A stretch of DNA of 9,538 bases, taken from positions 1-9,538 of the forward strand of contig JAKADF010000084.1 of the NCBI GenBank assembly GCA_021820805.1, read 5' to 3'. Source of the DNA: Bacillota bacterium. Its GTDB lineage: Bacteria; Bacillota; Bacilli; Alicyclobacillales; Alicyclobacillaceae. The notes under the pieces are model-generated. The model worked only from the letters and a program-made list of their open reading frames with translations, searched no databases and had not been told where the DNA came from. The translations under genes and the position numbers were made by a program. Positions 6,117-9,538 of this stretch are shown piece by piece. The first letter of the stretch is position 1, and each line of letters starts with the position of its first letter.

Positions 6117-7080
6117 AAAATGGATATTCAAATATTTACTAATTGGAGCGCTCATCTTACCCCTTACTGGGTGTGATTTACTAAATGCAGGTCATAAAAC
6201 ACCCGCCAGTTTACAAACAGCAACTCATCAGATTGATGAGTCCTCTAATCAGACAGGCACGGCCGCCGAGCCCAATTCAAGTCAATCTGATAACAGTAAA
6301 AAGGTTGAGGCACATAAAAATCCTCCAAAACCCCCGATTATTAGCAAAGGAAATCACAGTAATACTGCTTTGTACTTAAATGAGGCATTGGCAGAACTTC
6401 ATTATCTGCCTGTTACGTTCATGCCGAGTTTAAATGATTCGTCTCAAACTATAACGGGGGCTTTTGCAAAATCCGCATTAAGAGAGCAACCGCTTCCCGG
6501 AAAATTCACATGGAAATATCCCTCCATTGCCCCAACACTTCAGTCCGGCTGGTCTGCATCTACTTTTACCACCTTGACACAAGGTGCTCTGATGACTTAT
6601 CAGCATAATCGGGGACTCACTATCGATGGGATTGCGGGACCACAAGTTTGGGCGTCATTAGCGGAAGATTTGAAAGCGGGAAAGATAAATCTAAGAGGTT
6701 ATATGTACATTACAGTGGAGAAGCGGCTGCCCCAAACATTAAAGGTTTGGAAGGATGGTAAAGTCATCTATTCAAGCCTTGCGAATACTGGAATTACACA
6801 GGCCCCGTCTGACAACGGGACATGGCCAATTTATTTGCGTTACACCTCACAAACGATGCAGGGTGTAGATCCATCTGGGCATCATTATTACGATCCCGGT
6901 GTGCCATATGTCAGCTATTACCATGGCGGAGAGGCAGTTCATGGGTTTTGGCGCAATTCGTATGGAACACCGCAAAGTTTAGGCTGTGTGGAATTGCCAA
7001 TTCAAAACTCAAAAACGGTATTCAATCTAGTAACATATGGTACTTTAGTTACTGTGTGTAACCAATTACCTAAATCATAA
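6106..7080 (+). CDS. Lipoprotein L,D-transpeptidase (YkuD) with peptidoglycan-binding domain
   Basis: The product has 324 aa. Residues 1-22 are a lipoprotein signal with lipobox LTGC, so Cys23 should be lipidated and the enzyme held on the outer face of the membrane. A Ser/Thr/Asn/Pro-rich spacer (~25-85) follows. A peptidoglycan-binding domain is at ~88-187 (YLNEALAELHYLP early; GALMTYQHNRGLTIDGIAGP late). The YkuD catalytic domain covers ~199-319. His279 in AVHGFWRNSYGTPQ and Cys294 in SLGCVEL form the active site. The usual SHGC reads SLGC, a variant that keeps the nucleophile. The expected reaction is 3-3 cross-linking of peptidoglycan or attachment of groups to it. The TTG start is chosen because GAAGGTG (6094-6100) sits 5 nt upstream and the signal begins right there. 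The 3' end overlaps the convergent GtrA gene by 6 bp. Confidence 0.92.
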   Translation: MQIVKWIFKYLLIGALILPLTGCDLLNAGHKTPASLQTATHQIDESSNQTGTAAEPNSSQSDNSKKVEAHKNPPKPPIISKGNHSNTALYLNEALAELHYLPVTFMPSLNDSSQTITGAFAKSALREQPLPGKFTWKYPSIAPTLQSGWSASTFTTLTQGALMTYQHNRGLTIDGIAGPQVWASLAEDLKAGKINLRGYMYITVEKRLPQTLKVWKDGKVIYSSLANTGITQAPSDNGTWPIYLRYTSQTMQGVDPSGHHYYDPGVPYVSYYHGGEAVHGFWRNSYGTPQSLGCVELPIQNSKTVFNLVTYGTLVTVCNQLPKS

Positions 7081-7575
7081 ATCTTTCGATGTAATAATGT
7101 TCACACGTGAACGCGTTCGAAAAACAAACCATCTCATGCATAAATAACTCACTGATGATGAAGATATCATTGCTATGACCTTTGCAGCATTACTGCTGAT
7201 AAAAAATGGTACTGATTTAGAGAACACTAAATACGACGATACCCACACAACAATAACGTCATTTAAAATTAGGTTTAAAACAGCTTGAAGGAAAAAGAAC
7301 AAGCGTTCCTTAGGTGAACCAGTCGCTACATCACCAAAAGTCCAACGCTTGTTCCATACATAACTGTTTACAAGAGCAGCAATCACTGCAATCGTATTGT
7401 ATACACTTAACGTCCATGCAGTTCTTGTTGGCAAAATCCACAACAAACCATCCAAAACAAAAACGTCAACAAGTGCGTTCATCGTTCCAATTATAAGGAA
7501 TTTTGTATATCGTTTAACAGAATGCCTAATCACATAGGCTAGTCCTTGAGCCATTATTACACACGCCCGCTTCAT
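7075..7575 (-). CDS. GtrA-family membrane protein
   Basis: The 166-aa protein has four predicted membrane helices (~25-46, ~54-73, ~91-117, ~125-150). It has the GtrA pattern: YTKFLIIGTMNALVD at the first helix, then VNSYVWNKRWTF (69-80) after the second, and a final MRWFVF. GtrA proteins are thought to help move or present undecaprenyl-linked sugars across the membrane for wall or polysaccharide glycosylation. ATG 7575 and ATG 7554 are both possible starts and neither has a clear SD. The gene lies 93 bp after the beta-propeller-like protein gene on the same strand, with no terminator seen between them, so it may be the last gene of that operon. It meets the L,D-transpeptidase gene tail-to-tail with stop codons interlocked. 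Confidence 0.88.
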   Translation of the reverse strand: MKRACVIMAQGLAYVIRHSVKRYTKFLIIGTMNALVDVFVLDGLLWILPTRTAWTLSVYNTIAVIAALVNSYVWNKRWTFGDVATGSPKERLFFFLQAVLNLILNDVIVVWVSSYLVFSKSVPFFISSNAAKVIAMISSSSVSYLCMRWFVFRTRSRVNIITSKDL

Positions 7576-7668
7576 GAGTTCTTATCACGGTGCCGCACGC
7601 CTTCGACTGAGTGTATATCTTCAAGATTGAAATACAATCGAAATATCACGTGGACGTACGATGATTAG

Positions 7669-8607
7669 TTATGCCGAAGTCGTTTGAACGTGGACCTGGC
7701 CATTTTGTGTAATTTGAATGTTGCTTGCCAGGGTCGGGCTCTGCAGATTTTCCACCAAAACTCCTGAGCCTGTACTACTATCATACCTGTATACTGCAGT
7801 TACCAAACCATTTTGGTTTACTGGACCGTAGTACAATGTGTTGCCTTGCACTGTAATAAGGGCACTGTTTCGAGCAATTAGTTGAATACTGCCTTGGTTT
7901 CGAACCAAAACATTAAATGTTCCTGACACGTAATCCTCAAAATACAGCTGGTTCCCCGTTTGACTAACATCAATATTTTTAATGAAACGACCGCCCAAGT
8001 AGACCATATTCAAATTTGAATTTGTATCGTAATGGTAGACAAGACTGTCAGTATCAGAACCGATTAAAATATAAACATCATTCGTCAAAAGTGTGTATGC
8101 TATCTTCTTAAAGTTGTCTTGTGCATACAAGCCCGTGAATGTATGGATAACTCGCTCTATGCCTGAATTTGCATCAACTGTCTTAAGTTCAAGCACACCT
8201 GGTGCTTCCTTTTCTCCAACAAATACACTTTCGTTCCCAATCCACTCAAGATATTGTACAGGATAGGGGTTCTTTAAAGTCGTCAAGGTTGTGTTATGGA
8301 CAAGATCTTTTACATACAACACATTTTGGCTGTCTACATATGCAATAGTTGTACCGTCCGTTGACACAGCATTTATAGGGTATTGCTTTGCCAGAGTAGC
8401 AATCTCCTTCTGTGTATCTACAGTTGGAGGTTTAACTTGCTGAGTTGCGTTCGTCTTTACATTTATCGCACCAGTTAAAATCGAGTTGTAATGATGGAAT
8501 GCATACCACTGAGCGCCGGTAACAAGCACAAGAAAAACAAGAATCTTCCTGCCGATTTTCTTTCGTTTCTGCTTTCGATTAATCTTTCTTTCCCTTGCCC
8601 TATTCAT
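7669..8607 (-). CDS. Membrane-anchored beta-propeller-like protein, unknown function
   Basis: The 312-aa protein begins with a strongly basic cytoplasmic head (residues 2-21, mostly Arg/Lys) and a single membrane helix (~22-37). The rest, ~45-312, should lie outside the cell. That part consists of repeated short beta-strand units of the kind (T/N)xIAYVDSQNVLYVKDL, NxLYFEDYVSGTFNVLVR and NTLYYGPVNQNGLVTAVYRYD, each pairing a value-display strand with a following one. This suggests a 6- or 7-bladed propeller of the WD40/YVTN/TolB type, but I do not recognise a named family and see no catalytic residues. ATG 8607 has SD GAGGGTGA (8621-8614), 6 nt upstream, which overlaps the stop of the preceding phosphodiester glycosidase gene. 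The two are therefore one operon, and a shared role in surface glycan handling is inferred. Confidence 0.82.
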   Translation of the reverse strand: MNRARERKINRKQKRKKIGRKILVFLVLVTGAQWYAFHHYNSILTGAINVKTNATQQVKPPTVDTQKEIATLAKQYPINAVSTDGTTIAYVDSQNVLYVKDLVHNTTLTTLKNPYPVQYLEWIGNESVFVGEKEAPGVLELKTVDANSGIERVIHTFTGLYAQDNFKKIAYTLLTNDVYILIGSDTDSLVYHYDTNSNLNMVYLGGRFIKNIDVSQTGNQLYFEDYVSGTFNVLVRNQGSIQLIARNSALITVQGNTLYYGPVNQNGLVTAVYRYDSSTGSGVLVENLQSPTLASNIQITQNGQVHVQTTSA

Positions 8608-8619
8608 CTGATTTCACCC

Positions 8620-9538
8620 TCATTTCCCGACCACGACAAATGAGGTCGCAACTTTTCGTTCGCCAAGAATGTCAGTTGGCTGATTTACGAGTTTGCCGTT
8701 ATGCACCATCGTTGAGGAGGAGCCCCCGTCTAGATTGGCAGCCGTAATTGCACCATAATGCAACATAAGATCTTGTATATCTTTCAAAGATGCGCCCAAA
8801 TCGTTTGGCCCGTGAATAAACCTACCATCTGAAACAACAAAAAGAATCGTTCCATCTGCCTTTTGGCCAATAGCAGTTCTCGGGGCATACCCCCAACCAC
8901 CTTGACCTTGTACCATGCCTTTCCCATCTTGAACAATTACCGGACCAAACGATACTGCTTCTTGCACGTTCATTGAACGTAATTCCTGTACAGAATAGGA
9001 TCCGCAAACAAGTTGGCCGTCAGCCGTGATGCCAACGACAGGTTGACCTTTCCACTTACTTTGGTCATTTTGCAGTAACTTTCCATCATGCATGGTAATG
9101 CCAAGCGGCAATCCGCCGGTTCCTCTCCAGCCTGTATCATCGAATGCGCCCGCGTTAATGCCTGCCACGGCACCGGTGTCACGAACCATCTCTCTGACCG
9201 TCTCTCCCTCTGTCCCAACATATCTCGTTATCGCAACCTTTACGAGTTTGGGATTTCGGATGAGCATTACCTTCGCGGAAAAAGTTGAAGCCGTATATGT
9301 TTCAATCTGAATGGAATTATCTTGAATGTTGCTGTAATCTCTCATACGAACTGTTTTTGCTGATGTATTTAGCATCAGATGTGCACTGTGAGCTTGAATT
9401 TCAGCATTTGACAACGTAAACAGTGACATCGGACGAAGCAAGTACCCATGTCTTGTCGTTGCGACAGAATCAATAACATATGTTGACAATGCTTTAAAAG
9501 GTCCGTGAAACAAGAGCAACGAGGATGAAACGAAAATG
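8620..9538 (-). CDS. Phosphodiester glycosidase (NAGPA/DUF2233 domain), 5' end cut by window
   Basis: The frame is open to the right edge (in-frame residues IFVSSS precede LLLFHG), so the N terminus, probably a signal or membrane anchor, lies outside; a TTG at 9519 has no SD and is unlikely to be the start. Counting from that TTG, the domain spans ~80-299: INAGAF (121-126), GITMHDGKL with GITADGQL as a repeat pair, APRTAIG (212-218), VVSDGR (228-233), NLDGGSSSTM (262-271) and the ending PTDILGER...ATSFVV. These are the conserved blocks of the N-acetylglucosamine-1-phosphodiester alpha-N-acetylglucosaminidase family, which in bacteria removes or trims phosphodiester-linked sugars on wall or exopolysaccharides. 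It should act outside the membrane. The stop at 8622-8620 lies 12 bp before the beta-propeller gene, whose SD overlaps it. Confidence 0.9.
   Translation of the reverse strand, partial: IFVSSSLLLFHGPFKALSTYVIDSVATTRHGYLLRPMSLFTLSNAEIQAHSAHLMLNTSAKTVRMRDYSNIQDNSIQIETYTASTFSAKVMLIRNPKLVKVAITRYVGTEGETVREMVRDTGAVAGINAGAFDDTGWRGTGGLPLGITMHDGKLLQNDQSKWKGQPVVGITADGQLVCGSYSVQELRSMNVQEAVSFGPVIVQDGKGMVQGQGGWGYAPRTAIGQKADGTILFVVSDGRFIHGPNDLGASLKDIQDLMLHYGAITAANLDGGSSSTMVHNGKLVNQPTDILGERKVATSFVVVGK

Noticed and set aside
7047..7061. GTTAC-TGTGT-GTAAC hairpin near the end of the L,D-transpeptidase gene as a terminator
   Set aside because: It lies inside the coding sequence, has only 5 bp, and has no T-run on either side.
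7620..7642. GATTG-AAATA-CAATC hairpin in the gap before GtrA
   Set aside because: Five strong-stem base pairs in AT-rich DNA with no T-run or promoter context; expected by chance.

Overview
The window looks like chromosomal DNA of a low-to-mid GC, Gram-positive, endospore-forming Firmicute. Several Shine-Dalgarno (SD) sequences are strong (for example AAAGGAGGTGA), three genes appear to use TTG starts, and the products are cell-wall and spore-type enzymes: a SleL/YaaH-like GH18 glycosidase, a lipoprotein L,D-transpeptidase, a YycO/YiiX-like papain-fold hydrolase and a phosphodiester glycosidase. The paired YMPIWYV-containing repeats before the GH18 domain resemble secreted proteins of Alicyclobacillus and relatives. 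That genus is an inference, not a sequence match.

Layout, left to right. 1-740 is mostly non-coding. It holds a Rho-independent terminator (103-147) for a + strand gene lying off the left edge, a 40-aa basic single-span membrane micro-protein on the - strand (364-486), and a perfect 7-bp-arm palindrome (637-653). Next come a GAF-like/GGDEF diguanylate cyclase (771-1715, +) and a 94-aa small-barrel-like protein ending in seven natural histidines (1805-2089, +). The SD of the latter is buried in a long hairpin (1742-1804) whose 5' arm copies the 3' end of 16S rRNA. A - strand pair follows: a papain-fold hydrolase (2561-3190) overlapping a four-span membrane protein (2095-2571). Divergent from it is the secreted GH18 enzyme (3320-4768, +). 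This collides tail-to-tail, with a 47-bp overlap, with an MFS transporter (4722-5960, -). The transporter is divergent from the L,D-transpeptidase lipoprotein (6106-7080, +), which meets a GtrA-family membrane protein (7075-7575, -) tail-to-tail. The right end is a - strand run: a phosphodiester glycosidase cut by the window edge (8620 to edge), a membrane-anchored beta-propeller-like protein (7669-8607), and then possibly the GtrA gene.

The common theme is the cell envelope: glycan hydrolysis (GH18, papain-fold hydrolase, phosphodiester glycosidase), peptidoglycan cross-linking (L,D-transpeptidase), glycan-lipid translocation (GtrA) and several membrane proteins of unknown role. No mobile element, CRISPR array, tRNA or rRNA was seen. 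The most interesting signals are regulatory: the anti-SD-mimic hairpin, a chain of two mini-ORFs before the papain-fold hydrolase gene, a triple TACGA direct repeat of exact 15-bp period before the L,D-transpeptidase gene, and the tight or overlapping convergent gene ends.
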